64,000 nucleotides of DNA from Centroberyx gerrardi (taxonomy: Eukaryota > Chordata > Actinopteri > Beryciformes > Berycidae): positions 10,627,354 to 10,691,353 of the forward strand of contig NC_136000.1 of assembly GCF_048128805.1 (NCBI RefSeq), read 5' to 3'. The position numbers were made by a program, and so were the translations under genes. Of the stretch, positions 48,084 to 56,900 are shown in pieces; the first letter of the stretch is position 1; every line of letters begins with the position of its first letter. A model generated the notes under the pieces. It searched no databases. It saw nothing but the letters and a program-made list of their open reading frames with translations, and was not told the DNA's origin.

Positions 48084-50339
48084 ATTCTGCCCATCTATCC
48101 TTTCTTGCACGCTCAATCGCTAAAGCACATACACACACACATACACAGATGGACTTGTTCGCTCACACATGTGTACACACACGTTCACGCACACGCCCGC
48201 ACACACACATCTCTCTCTCACACAAACACACATACACCCACACACCCACCCACACACACACACACACACCCACACACACACACACATACCATCTGTTCTG
48301 AGGCTTGTTGAAGTGCATTAGTCCTACCTGGCTCTAGGATGAGCTGCTCTCTCTCCCTTTCTCTCTCTCTCTCTCTCTCTTCCCTCGGGCCTATGCAAGT
48401 GTAGAGCCCTGACCTGGATACACTGGCCCTTAGAGTAAAACCTCACTGGGAACTGACTGAAGTTCATGTGATGAAGCACCTACCTTACTATTATGAAAGA
48501 ATCATGCAACTAAGCTGCTGAGCAGAGGGAAAACGCTGCTGGACTCAGAAACTCTGTGTTTTTGAGGCTTGCACAATATTGACCAAAAAGATCACTGTGC
48601 AATGTTTTTGCTGACTGTGATATGAAAGGCAATACATGTGGATACAGCTTTTTTTCTACAGAAATTCTTTTTCAGTGATCGAAAGATTGTGTGTCTTGAT
48701 ATCATAGATCCTAAATAAGGAAACACTGAATTGAATGAAAAGATTGCAACTTGAGAAGATAGAACAGCTGGCATTATCAGATCCGCTAACTGGCCTCCCT
48801 GTACAGAAAAGGCATTTTCCATTTCCCCTCTAAGTGAGGATTCTATATTTGCAGCGAGCGCATGGAGAGTATCATGTCATCACGCACTCTTGGCCTTCTA
48901 TTTATGCTCAGAGGAGAGAGCCTGTCACTCAAGAGACTGCAAAAAGATCACTCGCATAGTGCCCCACCCGCCCACACACACACACACACACACACTAATT
49001 ATAGTCATTAATGGCTCATCCCAGGATGATTTGCCAGGGTGGCCAATAATATCTGGGCCTAAGTGAGTCGTGAAGTGAGTAGGAAATGAAATGTGTGAGT
49101 TGCATAGGAAGCACTCTGAACCCCTGCACAGCTTAAACAAATGAAGGGCTCATGAGATTGGAGTCACAGCCTTGTGAGGGGAGGGTGAGGTGGGGTGAGC
49201 TGGGGCGAGCTGGCAAGACAGAAGAGATGAGGTGGTAAGAAGGGAGGAGAGAGATGGCAGGCGAGTGAAAAATAAGAGGAAATGCAGCAAGGAGGTGAGA
49301 GAGGGGAGGGAAGTAAGTGGCATGGGAGCAACAAGCAGACCTGGGTCAAATACTTGCAATTGTTAGCATTTGTTTTAAACTTTTGGGAATACCGAAAGGA
49401 GCAGCTGCTTGTTGTCAATCACAGAGAAGCACACCATATTGACTTTCAAATATGTACCACACGGTTGGCTGTAGGTGCTCTGTGCAGAGAACAAAAGAAA
49501 AATCGTCCAAAAAACAAAGAAAGTATTGTACTGTACACCGAAAGGCTTCAAACCTGTTTAATATTCAAATATGCATAATGCATTAATGCATTGATCCAAT
49601 ATGCATAATGCATATACACAGCAGCAACAGATAACATTGGAGCCAATTTATCTCCAATATATCCTATGACTTTCTAATATTTTCCTTTGAATGTCTCAAC
49701 CTTGTAGCGCTCTTTGTACTGTCTTTTGTGTCAACCCCACTGATTTGGTACTTATAGCAGGGTGTAACAAAGGCTAAGAATTATTTGCAAATACTATTTG
49801 ACCCAGATCTGACGAATGAGAAAAGAAAGGTAGAAAAAGTGTGATGATTGCAGGAGCATAGACAGGAAGATGAGAGCCGAGCGTGGAGAAATAATAATTC
49901 TGTTCAAATACATTCTCACACACAGAAAGTGGAAGAGGAGGAGAGTGCGAGGTGCTTTTCGTTGATGTACAGCCACGACCAAAACAACTCAGAAGGAAGG
50001 TCGCCTCAGTGGAACCATTACTCTGCACATTCCACAGCATTATTCTGCGCATGACTTACCAAAGAGCCGGCGGTGGAATATAAACTTCCCGGCTAACAGG
50101 CCCGTGATAATGGCCAGTATCCAGCACACCACTTTCAGGACGTTCCAGCCTCCGCCCGGGTACTTGTTGAAGAGGAAGGAGAAGCAGTTGCCCACCACGA
50201 TCATATGGGCCTCTGTCTGACTGTGGGAGATGGGGTCCTCGGCAAAGATGAGGAAGTTAAAGAAGGTGACTAGGTAGGCCACGATCAGACGCGACCACGG
50301 GTGCTGGAAATAGTAGCGAAAACGGGCATCTATTTCCAT
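14336..50339 (-). CDS. tmem117: tmem117, complete coding sequence in seven exons
   Basis: TMEM117 is a conserved multipass membrane protein, reported at the plasma membrane and linked to ER-stress-induced mitochondrial cell death; its biochemical activity is unknown. Coding exons in transcript order are 50060-50339, 32742-32874, 23717-23816, 21529-21626, 19449-19608, 16040-16169 and 14336-15003. Phases join exactly, giving 1569 bases, 522 residues and a stop (human is about 514). Landmarks in order: FRYYFQHPWSR, FAEDPISHSQTEA, REDHGSWMTMFFSTILF, YMGIRNESFMK, VTDMMLQD, TDWISWDNLNRGFLPSDEVS, DWEFPHFMGDLDMNLPG, NYGIIFLVLILDLNMWKNQ and SLDVKCLAFIPSL. The roughly 120-residue cytoplasmic tail is the least conserved part. 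Introns 1 and 2 are the largest, and intron 1 hosts another gene. It is convergent with nell2 and head-to-head with twf1, as in human. Confidence 0.97.
15004..16039 (-). other. tmem117 intron 6
   Basis: Contains a G27 homopolymer at 15154-15180. A plus-strand open frame runs 15470-16045 but has no recognisable homology and crosses into the exon antisense, so it is treated as chance. Confidence 0.7.
15154..15180 (+). repeat. poly(G) tract, 27 bases
   Basis: Uninterrupted G27 (C27 in the tmem117 transcript), about 150 bases from the last-exon acceptor. Its length may be unreliable in assembly. Confidence 0.9.
16040..16169 (-). CDS. tmem117: tmem117 coding exon 6 (residues 258-300)
   Basis: 130 bases with acceptor TTTCCAG and donor ACAG/GTATGT. 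It encodes DWEFPHFMGDLDMNLPG and KRVFKEEYHIHITG. A TG array lies about 20 bases upstream of the acceptor. Confidence 0.97.
16218..16350 (-). repeat. dispersed repeat, copy B (inverted mate of 942-1081)
   Basis: It lies about 50 bases beyond the acceptor of tmem117 coding exon 6. Shared landmarks are TGTATGAGAAATAGGATTTA, GGCACACTCAGAATCACAC and CACACCCTTCTCAAACC. Confidence 0.85.
17788..17838 (+). repeat. (AC)n microsatellite
   Basis: About 25 uninterrupted AC units in tmem117 intron 5. Confidence 0.95.
19449..19608 (-). CDS. tmem117: tmem117 coding exon 5 (residues 204-257)
   Basis: 160 bases with acceptor CCTGCAG and donor CAG/GTAGCC. It encodes LTSVVVLVISTDWISWDN and FLPSDEVSRAFLASFILVFD. 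The intron immediately upstream is a pyrimidine minisatellite (19617-19853). Confidence 0.97.
19609..21528 (-). other. tmem117 intron 4
   Basis: Apart from the purine minisatellite next to the exon, it has a short GT run (about 20139-20160) and an AC run (about 21346-21369). No exon or mobile element is recognised. Confidence 0.65.
19617..19853 (+). repeat. GGAGA-type purine minisatellite (about 235 bases)
   Basis: Pure G/A strand built of GGAGA pentamers with GGAAGGAGA and GGAGAAAGGAGA variants. On the tmem117 strand it is one continuous pyrimidine tract ending just before the CCTGCAG acceptor of coding exon 5. Confidence 0.97.
21529..21626 (-). CDS. tmem117: tmem117 coding exon 4 (residues 172-203)
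   Basis: 98 bases with acceptor CTGCAG and donor CTG/GTATGT. It encodes VTDMMLQDQHYPDWGKAPRR and NNRIVLF; the following Trp is split by the intron. Confidence 0.96.
21627..23716 (-). other. tmem117 intron 3
   Basis: CT-rich DNA at about 22470-22670 and a 416-base inverted-repeat element at 23180-23595. The rest is unremarkable. Confidence 0.65.
23180..23595. mobile_element. MITE-like element, self-complementary AATTCCAATTCC type
   Basis: The ends are CAAGGTTGGGGTCATTCATG and, read inverted, CAAGGTGGGGGTCAATTTAG. The interior is full of GAATTGGAATT/AATTCCAATTC in both orientations, so a single strand would fold extensively. Resembles a repeat common in fish genomes; superfamily not assigned. 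Confidence 0.7.
23717..23816 (-). CDS. tmem117: tmem117 coding exon 3 (residues 138-171)
   Basis: 100 bases with acceptor TTGCAG and donor ATG/GTGAGA. It encodes PHMVTEYMGIRNESFMK and AAVGTWMGDFVTAWM. Confidence 0.97.
26164..26549 (-). mobile_element. TTAA-target non-autonomous DNA transposon, copy 1
   Basis: It begins TTAAAGTGATAATCTGCAG and ends GGGTTATTACTTTAA. Its interior, including GTAGGTGGCGCTTTTCTGTG and GGTGGCTATCGTTGCACACG, is the reverse complement of the copy at 43817-45768. TTAA at both ends suggests a piggyBac- or Kolobok-like target. No transposase. Confidence 0.75.
28455..28540 (+). repeat. fragment of ATTAATCGAAATCGCAAT-type repeat
   Basis: CAATTAATCAAAATCGAAATTGCAAT and CTGCAATTTCCAAATCGC resemble the left part of the element at 36114-36503. 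Confidence 0.4.
32742..32874 (-). CDS. tmem117: tmem117 coding exon 2 (residues 94-137)
   Basis: 133 bases with acceptor CTACAG and donor GGG/GTAAGC. It encodes GRYLRLKMFREDHGSWM and a hydrophobic helix MTMFFSTILFLFIFSHIYN. Confidence 0.97.
34006..34095 (+). repeat. dispersed CCCCACCCATCT...TTTGACC repeat, copy
   Basis: Shares GTGGTAAACCCCACCCATCT and TTTGACCAAGGTC with copies near 6415-6512, 38580-38667, 49712-49812 and 55967-56035. Confidence 0.6.
36114..36503. mobile_element. MITE-like element (AGRGCTGAAYAATTAATCG type)
   Basis: The left end AGAGCTGAACAATTAATCG pairs with the reverse complement of the right end, AGGGCTGAATGATACTGAC. The interior has ATCGAAATCGCAAT and AATCACAATTGCAATATTC. 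This resembles an abundant fish repeat; the termini match only over about 12-14 bases, so boundaries are approximate. Confidence 0.5.
36700..36965 (+). repeat. short interspersed repeat (GGTTAAGTGCCTTGTTCAAG type)
   Basis: Shows GGGGGTTAAGTGCCTTGTTC, then GGGGATTCAAACTGGTGACC and TTCCGGTTGCAAG. This is the layout of a common teleost short repeat whose relatives are at 60138-60310 and 63500-63757. Confidence 0.55.
37419..37461 (+). CDS. P2Y-like receptor, first coding exon (inferred)
   Basis: It encodes 14 residues with one base over; the donor is GGGG/GTAAGAAC. Phase agrees with the acceptor at 38760-38761, and the product begins with a short extracellular tail with NHS. An in-frame ATG at 37272 lies inside a CA repeat and is less likely to be used. 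Confidence 0.65.
37419..39762 (+). CDS. P2Y-like class A GPCR, two exons, nested antisense in tmem117 intron 1
   Basis: Exons 37419-37461 and 38762-39762 give 347 residues. The start ATG opens MIPHFINHSGVTKG; the donor G/GTAAGA and acceptor TCTCAG/AG rebuild a Glu codon in phase. It has all class A landmarks: seven hydrophobic helices, TM2 NLALCD (Asp84), disulfide Cys111 and Cys189, FDRY at 134-137, FVPYH at 264-268 and DPVLY at 309-313. N-glycosylation motifs lie at Asn7, 22, 185 and 287, and a C-terminal CC (335-336) could be palmitoylated. RY..TVHP and SCLDPVLY place it in the delta group (P2Y, LPA, HCA, succinate and oxoglutarate receptors). The ligand is unknown; typical P2Y basic contacts in TM6 and TM7 are missing. 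Such receptors act at the plasma membrane through G proteins. AATAAA at 40011-40016 probably ends the mRNA. I cannot name the orthologue. Confidence 0.88.
38580..38667 (+). repeat. dispersed CCCCATCTGGTAC...TTTGACTCAGGTCTG repeat, copy
   Basis: Shares AAACAAACACTAAGAACTA and TTTGACTCAGGTCTG with the other copies. It sits only about 95 bases upstream of the receptor acceptor. Confidence 0.6.
38762..39762 (+). CDS. P2Y-like receptor, main exon
   Basis: Continuous frame from the acceptor to the TGA stop, covering ESFLEYLNQSTAFC, TM1-TM7 and the Arg/Cys-rich tail. GC-rich codon use contrasts with the AT-rich intron around it. The 263-codon overlapping frame at 38823-39614 is a shadow. Confidence 0.95.
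39763..40020 (+). promoter_or_regulatory. 3' UTR and poly(A) signal of the P2Y-like receptor
   Basis: AATAAA at 40011-40016, about 250 bases past the stop. The segment CAATTATCTTGGCCAAAA resembles the repeat near 29165-29200. Confidence 0.5.
42203..42398 (+). repeat. two-copy tandem duplication, 121-base period
   Basis: CAGTTTACATGTTTTT, GGTTACAGATACAAAT and GCATTTATTTGTSCA occur at 42203-42272 and again at 42324-42394, with a related AT-rich spacer. Confidence 0.75.
42706..42971 (+). repeat. AC and CT microsatellite cluster
   Basis: (AC)n at about 42704-42734, (CT)n at about 42902-42941 and (AC)n at about 42944-42971, with unique sequence between. Confidence 0.9.
43590..43816 (+). mobile_element. 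L2-type LINE remnant, part 1 (reverse transcriptase C-terminal region)
   Basis: The translated frame includes ISSRRDYCKSLY and, after stops, matches the usual SSRLDYCNSLY and LHWLP...RIDFK region of L2-clade LINEs. It is decayed by stops and frameshifts. It breaks at codon RIDF exactly where the TTAA element enters. Confidence 0.75.
44431..44684 (+). pseudogene. Myb/SANT-like gene of the Harbinger-like element, frameshifted
   Basis: The frame starting at 44431 reads MAERKRKMKFLDGELQVLMD, typical of the first helix of transposon Myb-like proteins. The third-helix part, PSDCKRRWHDLKRRTKENV, is in a different frame. The shift falls near 44575-44600, within an imperfect GTCTGTCA repeat. The product is therefore truncated. 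In intact Harbinger elements this protein helps the transposase reach DNA. Confidence 0.65.
44750..44977. repeat. ACCTCCGCCAAGG / CCTTGGCGGAGGT repeat, copy 1
   Basis: Inverted 13-base ends lie at 44774-44786 and 44961-44973. The interior has TTCCTTGGCCCATGCTACAC, AGTTTCATGAAAATCGGGCC and a GACAGACAGACAAACAAAAC tail-like run. It lies inside the Harbinger-like element. The family is widespread in animals; I do not assign a class. Confidence 0.75.
45769..46182 (+). mobile_element. L2-type LINE remnant, part 2 with 3' tail
   Basis: It resumes in frame with KILMFVFKALNGFG, YISDL and SRFKLTGDRDFAVAA, the C-terminal signature of L2 reverse transcriptases. It then decays into a 3' UTR with CTGTACAGCAATTTGGTGTAAG and ends AAATAAACTTGATTTGAT, the usual fish L2 tail. 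Confidence 0.85.
48043..48290 (+). repeat. CT and CA simple-repeat block
   Basis: (CT)n at about 48043-48079, then interrupted ACAC/CACC arrays to about 48288. A second CT run lies at about 48356-48380. Confidence 0.9.
49712..49812 (+). repeat. dispersed CAACCCCACTGATTTGG...TTTGCAAATACTATTTGACC repeat, copy
   Basis: Matches copies near 6415-6512 and 38580-38667. A partial inverted copy with AGACCTGGGTCAAATACTTG lies near 49336-49385. Confidence 0.65.
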
Positions 50340-50367
50340 CCTGCTGAGCCCCCCGGCCACAGAACAC
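50060..50367 (-). CDS. tmem117: tmem117 exon with start codon (residues 1-93)
   Basis: The acceptor AG lies at 50368-50369 and 28 bases of 5' UTR precede the ATG at 50337-50339. The protein starts MEIDARFRYYFQHPWSR, close to the human MGKDFRYYFQHPWSR. An in-frame GTG upstream is not needed. Donor TTG/GTAAGT. The acceptor tract is the (CT)n array seen as GAGAGA on the plus strand at about 50379-50414. Confidence 0.95.
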
Positions 50368-51908
50368 CTGGGAGTGAGTGAGAGAGAGAGAGAGAGAGGG
50401 AGAGAGAGAGAGAGCTTCTTTCAGTCAGATTACATTACACTCAAATCTGCAGGGCAGATTAGAGTGAAAACATCCCTCAGACTGAGATTACTGGTAGGAA
50501 TATCACTGAGGGTCGGTCCAGATTGGGATTATGTTAAATTCAGACAACTCAGATAGTTCAGTGCCGGTGCCAATAATAGAGTAGGGTTAGGGTTAGGTTG
50601 CATTGATGGACAGGTTGTCCATCAATGCTGAGATTATCACATGAGAGAGAGAGAGGTCCTGATCCCACCAACATAGCAAAGCATCAGCAGCATGAAAACA
50701 TGTTTGCTGTTGACATGAGGTTTCTTGTCTTATGAATTCACAATTTAAACAAGGAACTGCTCTTCAAAGGAAATTAACTTATTCTAGGACAGAAGCTAAA
50801 GTTCTTCAAAGACTAAATACTTCATCAGTCAGTAGAGCAAGTTAAGGTTTGCGTGTCATACCTGGATAAGGTGGAATCTTGAAGCGCTTAACTATAAACC
50901 GCTAGCTTTTAAAAGGCTTATCCACTCAGTCTGTCTGCTTTGTGTTCCCCTCAAAACTGTGGCAGCGTTATGTTGATGCTCTGGTAGGGAACGCCTGCCA
51001 GGCAGAGCTTGGGCGACTTCCCAGCAGTCAGCCCGCTGTATTTTTAAAACCCAGCAACTATTATTCACCCATGAACTCCACCTTGCCCCCTCACTCTCCC
51101 CCCCCCCCCCCCAAATGACTGGTCTGACTGTCCTGGGGTGGACCTCCCAAACCAGTTCCCGGCCCTGACACCAATTCCTAAAATACCCCACAGCATGCAT
51201 CTGGAATGATGTAATGGCCCCAGAAATAGATCTGGCATACTGGAACATCCATGTGGCTATTAAATTTCGCAGGCATCATGTTTGCCTTGTCAAAATGTGC
51301 CACCTTGGCTGCTGTTTATATTATGGCATGGTGTAGTATGGCAATATTCTGGCAGTAATAGGACTCTGCAATGAGGATGTGCATTTAGAGGGAGAAGGTG
51401 CAAACACCTAAGAACCATGACTACACCATGATTATAATGCTCATCTTCTTCATCATTATTATCATCAGGTTCGTGGGATATCCTCTTAACTCTCTCCTTT
51501 TCCTCTGGACCACCTTAAAAAATACATTTGGCCATGGAGTGGCCAATAAGAAAGACCAGTGTCAAAGTACAACAGGAAATACACTGAAGAGGCTCTGCCA
51601 GTTTTTTAAAGTCTCCTCCTGTCCGTGTCAATTCTGGAATTTTCTGAATGGGCTACCATGTAAACACATTAGTCGGTGAACACACGCATCCCTCCCAAAT
51701 GTCACAAGACCGTCAAATGTCACAGCAAAACGAGCCCATTCATTCGGTGTATCTCGGAGATAACACAAGCTTGACTGGAATTATCTGATTACACAACTTC
51801 AACGCTGGTGTGCACAACGAGATCTGGGACGCGCCGGTCGGGCTTCATACAAATGCCTCATCTCTGTTATTTTGGACGCGCGGGTAAAACAGTAAACACG
51901 TCACGCAC
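50368..51908 (-). other. tmem117 5' intron (probable)
   Basis: Between the coding start exon and the inferred noncoding first exon. It holds a GA array (50379-50414) that forms the acceptor tract and a poly(C) run (about 51100-51112). No coding exon is seen. Confidence 0.5.
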
Positions 51909-52260
51909 CTGCTCCACGCCGTTTTTGCGTTTCGCTCTCTTCAGTCGACAGCCAGGACGAGCAGCCCCGCTCCCGCACGGCTCTCCTGCCACATCAAGCC
52001 GACGGCGGCGCTCTAATCATCCCAAAGACGAGATGATATGGGATGGGAGGGCAGTGGAGGGGGATTATCCATGCGACCTGTTGTTGCTATACGACAGAGG
52101 CACCCCCAAATCCTCTGCCATTGTGCTCGGTGGCCATGCACCGGCGGGCTATAGGTCAGCCGGGCGCTGCTTTGTCAGCGGGTTCCCCCCCCCCTGGACT
52201 GGGGAGTTTCTGGGATGCTGCAGCTGCTCTGGATGAAGATGCGCCGGGCTGGTGATGGAG
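51820..52260 (-). promoter_or_regulatory. tmem117: probable tmem117 noncoding first exon and CpG-rich promoter
   Basis: Locally CpG-rich (GACGCGCCGGTCGG, GCCGACGGCGGCGC). On the minus strand a plausible donor GAGCAG/GTGCGT ends at 51909. This fits a noncoding first exon, as in the human gene. No TATA box or mapped start can be given. Plus-strand ORFs here are incidental. Confidence 0.4.
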
Positions 52261-53907
52261 AGCACCGTATCCCCACAGCACGCATACCATCAGTGCAATG
52301 CAATGTAACCAACACGTTGAGCTTCACCAGTGTCAAGTCAGACCGAATAAAAAAATAGGACGTCCGGTCACATCTTTCAAAATAAAAGCCTTGGTGATGA
52401 ACGTGTTGAAAAGTTTTTGAGTAATACAAAATATCAAAGTGAAAAAAGAGGAATCTATAGCAGCCTAATTGGAAATACAATGTTTAGTGTCCTTTTCACC
52501 ACCCATTCGTAGCCATATAGACCTATAAAAAAACAATATATAGCCTAGTGTTGCCTAAAATACGTAGGCTAAAAGACTCATTCACAGGATTTAGCTCTAT
52601 ACCAGACAACTTTGAGGAGTTTCTGCTACCTTGAACAAGTCACTTTTAACCCATAGCTGTCGCATAATTTGTTCCAGGGGCTAATGTACCAATGCTTAGC
52701 TCCAGTACAGAATGATTCTCCTTTTATTGTCTAGTGACAAAATGTACAGTTTTATTTTGAAGGCAAAATCACCTTGTTTCCGGTATGACTCTAGCTATAT
52801 ATGGCTAACTTGACGCAGATGTGAGCATCCCACTGGCGGCAGGATGATTCTGCTGCTATAAAATCTGATTTATTTATTTATTTTGAGGGAAGGATGGCCA
52901 GGCAGCAGAGACAGGAAGCATTAGAAAAAAAAATAAGCCTGGTGGCTTCCAGATGTTGCAGGATTTCACGACAAATAGGACTGTTTGTCATGAGAAGCGG
53001 ACATATTTCCTCGTCACTTACATCACATACATCAAAATGAAACGTGGGCCTATAGGTCTAATTGTAGGCCTAGCTATTGTGAGATATAGCACCCATACCC
53101 TTACGACAAAGAGTGATTCAGTATTTTTTAGAAGGATGTTGTAGAAATACAGCACGAATAGAATAGAATAGAATTACTTTTATTTAAGAAACTTCAGTTG
53201 TAGGTAGCCAGCAGTTGAATGACATAGACAGTAAAAAACAAACCAACAGAAGTTAAACATATTGAGGTTATCAATAATTACAATATTGTATTGTATATTA
53301 TAGCCTAGACAATGAATTAAACAATATGCCTATCTAAATAAAGCCTAGGAAAAAATTAAGTAAACAAAAAATAACTAAATATAACAGCTCTTCAGTGCTG
53401 TTTGAAAACCCCTACCCCCAATGCTCAAACAGCACTGGGGGTAGGGGTATATACCCCTAGTATATGGAAATTATAGGGATATCGTAAATATTTCCTGTTA
53501 TCTTGATAATCAAGTCTATCACTACTACTGACTCTATTTTCAATTAATCTTTAAGCAGACTGGAGGTCATAGTTGACTCACCTTTTTCTTTTATTTACAT
53601 CTACACCTCTGATTACAATACAAGATTGCATTATAGGTTTTCAGTGCAGAGACTTTCTGTCAGTGATTTAGTGTGAATATCAACCTATATCTACTCACAA
53701 ATACATGCGTGTATGTTTAGGAAATTTTAATGAACGTTTCCCAGTGTTTCCCGAATAAATCTTGTGAAAATAATGTTTGAGCATGTGATGGTGATGTCGA
53801 TGACGACACGTTTCGGGGCGGATCGTGCTGCTGTAGTCCACTTCCTGCTTCTCTGTCCTGGCTTGCTTGATCAGCTACATCTGTCTCCTATCCGACAAAA
53901 AGACATA
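52261..53907. other. intergenic space between divergent tmem117 and twf1
   Basis: About 1.6 kb, AT-rich, with a perfect 13-base hairpin (53408-53448). The last 150 bases, with GTTTCGGGGCGGATCGTGC and a 5' UTR just before the twf1 ATG, probably hold the twf1 promoter. No coding exon is seen. Confidence 0.5.
53408..53448. repeat. perfect inverted repeat (13-base stem, 15-base loop)
   Basis: ACCCCTACCCCCA at 53408-53420 pairs with TGGGGGTAGGGGT at 53436-53448. No T-tract follows. Function unknown. Confidence 0.9.
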
Positions 53908-53932
53908 ATGTCACATCAAACGGGCATTCAAG
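53908..53932 (+). CDS. twf1: twf1 exon 1 (residues 1-8)
   Basis: It starts ATG TCA CAT CAA, giving MSHQTGIQ as in human TWF1, and ends with donor CAAG/GTAGAT. The matching N-terminus and phase fix this start. Confidence 0.93.
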
Positions 53933-56900
53933 GTAGATGCGTTTCTCATCTTTTATTGTTGCCTTTCTGGGACTCTTTTGCCACTGCGAGTGTGTGATTC
54001 TTGTCCAACTTTTAAAGACGTGCAGCAATTCACTGCAACGGGAAGCTAGCGTTAAGTTAGCTAGCCACTCCTAGCTAGCTTGAGCTAACGTGATGTGTAA
54101 GATCAGCGCTACCCCGCTTTAACACTGGTTGTATTTGACTGGACTGTGTGACATTATCCGTTGACTCTTTATCTGGTTTACGAGCCGTTGAAACCATGGC
54201 TGTACTATTATTTTTTACGATGGCACCAAAGCTTTTTACACCTTACTCTGTAGTGAGTCTTCTGAATGACTGGGCAACGCCTTCATTTAAACAAACTGCT
54301 GCCCTGGTAAAATTGTTAACCGATGTTATTCACTATGAGCCTAGTGCTACCTGCTCAGACAGGCTATCGTCTTACAAAAAAAAAGCATTAAGAAGGGCGT
54401 ATGGCGTATTTTGCAGCATAGCCGTTGAATTGTTTCCTATCTTTATTTGAAATGTTCCTGTCCCAGTGTGAAACAGACAGGTTATGGTTTATAATCATTT
54501 GGTTAATAACAATGGTCTGCCAGTTTGTAGTCATGCTTATGAGTTGACTGCTAACTAAAGCACAATTATAGTCAGCGTTGCAGGTGCAAAGCTGTTGACT
54601 ATGTCGTTTACGCTGGCTGTCCGACACCGTGTGGAAAGTGTCCCTTCGATAGCTCAGTTGGTAGAGCGGAGGACTGTAGTGGTGTTGCAGCTGAAATCCT
54701 TAGGTCGCTGGTTCAAATCCGGCTCGAAGGAGACCACTTTTAGAGTGACATGGTAGTTATATGGTTAGAGAGACCAACCTTCAACCGTTGGACATAGTCA
54801 CACTCTGTCTAGACAAGCCTCCGCCCTGCCGGTGTCCTTCAGCAAAACACTAGCCTAAATCACAGCCAGTTGCAGAGAGGTGCTGTACTGTATCTGGCCA
54901 CGCACCCAGACTGTTCCTGGAGAGGCATGCAAAATGAGATTTTTTTTCCCTATGGAGACCAATAAAGTATCACATGAGTAACAGTGGGTTCAGTAGCTTG
55001 TGTTGCTTTCCATGTTGGCCAAATGTAGGAAGCTGTGCAATACTTGAGGAGCTTCCCAAATAGTCTGCTTGAATCAAAGTCAGCTCAAAGGCAGCAGTGT
55101 TGGATATTACATATGTCGCTGAATGAGAAGATAATTGTATGTTCTATAATGGCTGATGTTTCAAAGGTTATTTTGTCCCATGAAGCTTTTAGGTTGAAAC
55201 ATACACACCCCTGGGCTAAATTGACTGTGTTTCCTAGTCTGTGCTGCGTCAACTCAAGTCTGTTTATAAACAACAGCAAAGTGACTGACCCTTTCTGTGT
55301 CTTTTCTCAGCGGGTAACGATGTGAGGGACGTCTTTGCCAGTGCCAAGAGTGGAGACCAATATCGAGTCTTAAAGATAGTGATTGAGGATGGTAAGCAGT
55401 ACCCCTAGAAGTCTTAGAGTGTGTTTACTGTAACACTTCTTCTGCCAACAAAACGCTCAACGTGTAAATCTGCTAAGGCTGACCTTTAGAATGACAACAT
55501 GAGTAACAAATCCATGTCAAACACAATGCACCGCTGAAATGTTTGTCCTTGACACATCGACTTTCCAGAGCAGTTGACGATGGGCGGCACCAGGCAAGCA
55601 TCAAAGCAGTGGGACCAAGAGTATGATTCCCTAGTGCTGCCGCTCCTGGAGGATGACCTGCCCTGCTATATTCTGTACCGGCTGGACTCCACTAACAACC
55701 AGGGCTACGAGTGGATCTTCCTGGCCTGGTCACCGGACCAATCTGCTGTAAGAAACTCAAGCCCAGACTGGGGTTAAGGAGTGGTTTCAGATACTTCCTA
55801 GCATCTATTTTACTCTGCTTGGGGTATCAGATGGGTGGGGTTTATCACACCAGGGTGATTCAGGTAGCGTCAGGTAACCGGTTAGTCACAGAAAAAATAT
55901 GCTAAATGGACTTACAAATAGTTTTCTTTTGATTGTCTAAACATTTGAGCTCTCATATTGTCGTATGTGACAAACCTCAAGCATCTGGCACCTTAGTAGG
56001 ATAAAACAAATCAAATACTAATCAACTCAGGTATTGTCCAGCCATCAGCCATGTTCAAAACAATGAATTGTACGCTTGTTTAAAGCTGAAATACTGGATA
56101 CACCTAGACATAAGAGCATCATTGTTATTTCTTACCAGACCTCTTGAAGTGTAAATGGAGAAAGACTACGGAGATGCTTTCCAAAAAGGCTACATCTCCT
56201 ATCTCTAACTTGAAATTCTCCCTCTTGGTGGGTTTAATTGAAGTAGGCTTACCTCATTGTGTTGTGTTTTTTGTTTTGTTGTGCAAATGTAGCTTTTGCT
56301 TTTGGCATGTCCGTGTCTCAGACAGTGTCACCGAAGCCATTGTATTCATTCAGTTCCACAGAAACTTGCTGAACCACATGGACTATAATGTCATGGCTAT
56401 TCAAGATTGGCATGACAAATAGATATAGAAATGTTGCTACTGTGACAGTGGAAGGAGGAATGTTGCAAGGGAGACCAATGCCAGGCCTACGTGCCATGCA
56501 GGCAATTTGCAGTGCTCTAACAAACAGCCTAATGGACGGTCGAATCGAGTACAAAATCCCATTCTACCAGACATGGCTGAGCTCAACATTCCTGCCTACA
56601 GGTCCAGGCAGAGTGCCTCAGATTCAGGCTTGTCTGGAAGTTGCAGAGATATAAATGGCTGAAACGCTGAAAATGGGCTTGTGTGTTTTTCAGTGGTACT
56701 CGTTTAGACAAAGTCTGATCTAAATTTCAGATAGGACATTAAATCAAGTGAAGTGTCTGCAAGAAAATAAGTAATCATAAAAACACATTTTTGATGAAAT
56801 CACACAAGGCCTTTACATTTGTAACATAAATGTTCCTCAAGCATCTTATTTTCAAGCTTTCTAATAAATTCCCTAAGATTCTCCAATTTTTTTCTTCATA

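Larger units (their letters stand above)
32875..50059 (-). other. tmem117 intron 1 (17.2 kb), hosts a receptor gene and transposons
   Basis: On the plus strand it contains the P2Y-like receptor (37419-39762). It also holds a nested stack of mobile elements (43590-46182), a GCTGAAYAAT-type element (36114-36503), short interspersed repeats, and CA/CT arrays (35099-35123, 35453-35510, 37265-37305, 42706-42971, 48043-48290). Remaining stretches are unremarkable intron. Confidence 0.7.
53933..55310 (+). other. twf1 intron 1
   Basis: Contains the tRNA-Tyr gene and, just downstream, a short interspersed repeat (54745-54980). An ORF at 54148-54450 has no recognisable homology. Confidence 0.7.
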
